Assembly (NCBI GenBank): GCA_947594085.1
Contig: CANQEB010000136.1
Coordinates: forward strand, 1-6,723
Source of the DNA: an uncultured Lachnospiraceae bacterium
GTDB lineage: Bacteria > Bacillota > Clostridia > Lachnospirales > Lachnospiraceae
DNA length: 6,723 nucleotides
Direction of reading: 5' to 3'
The notes under the pieces: generated by a model
Told to the model about the DNA's origin: nothing
The model's database searches: none
The model's input: only the letters and a program-made list of their open reading frames with translations
In this document: piece after piece, positions 6,629 to 6,723 of the stretch
Position numbering within the stretch: the first letter of the stretch is position 1
Layout of the letters: the number at the start of each line of letters is the position of its first letter
Made by a program: the position numbers and the translations under genes

Positions 6629-6723
6629 ATGGTTAGGTCTCCTTTGTTCGTGTTTAGTTCACACCAAAATAACTCCCGAACGCCCGGCAAGGGTTTGCAA
6701 TGTCAGGGCAGACCCGCTCGCGC
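6629..6723 (-). other. Upstream region of the methyltransferase gene
   Basis: It contains the ribosome binding site (6639-6643) and no convincing promoter: TTGCAA- and TATTTT-like words are present but wrongly spaced. No coding sequence is supported before the window ends. Confidence 0.4.

Overview
The window looks like a chromosomal segment of a Gram-positive anaerobe of the class Clostridia, most likely Lachnospiraceae. This rests on the sequence style of the PurH-type tail (ending in LFHH), the FtsH N-terminus (polar, Gly/Asn/Gln-rich) and strong AGGAGG ribosome binding sites. It is a judgement from familiarity, not a database result. Most of the coding DNA is fairly GC-rich, while the toxin-antitoxin pair and the intergenic promoters are more AT-rich.

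Layout, left to right: (1) 1-411, + strand, the 3' end of an AICAR formyltransferase (PurH-type) gene cut by the window edge. (2) 412-1057, + strand, a two-gene RelB/DinJ-YafQ type II toxin-antitoxin module. It has its own promoter, with perfect consensus hexamers and 17 bp spacing, and a palindrome between the hexamers. (3) 1057-1123, a nested hairpin with T-rich sequence on both sides, which can terminate the toxin gene and the convergent pyrG. (4) 1130-2746, - strand, complete CTP synthase pyrG. (5) 2747-3408, a 660-bp divergent intergenic region. Its pyrG side is full of inverted repeats, including a promoter followed by a terminator-like hairpin. Its ftsH side has a good promoter and a roughly 218-nt structured leader. 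(6) 3409-5625, + strand, ftsH, a membrane AAA+ zinc protease with an unusual Ala/Glu-rich repeat tail, followed by a strong intrinsic terminator. (7) 5744-6628, - strand, a class I SAM-dependent methyltransferase related to the RlmI/RlmK-type rRNA methyltransferases.

The protein-coding genes are mostly housekeeping: purine synthesis, CTP synthesis, membrane protein quality control and probable RNA methylation. The toxin-antitoxin module is the accessory element. Apart from that pair, neighbouring genes do not form operons here: pyrG and ftsH diverge, while yafQ/pyrG and ftsH/methyltransferase converge. No CRISPR array, insertion sequence, tRNA or rRNA was seen.

The best candidates for something undescribed are the two non-coding stretches flanking the divergent promoters. 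The pyrG upstream region contains at least five sizeable complementary helices, some mutually exclusive. The ftsH leader combines hairpins with a small open frame that is in frame with FtsH and separated from it by a single stop codon. Both are inferred by eye and lack comparative support.
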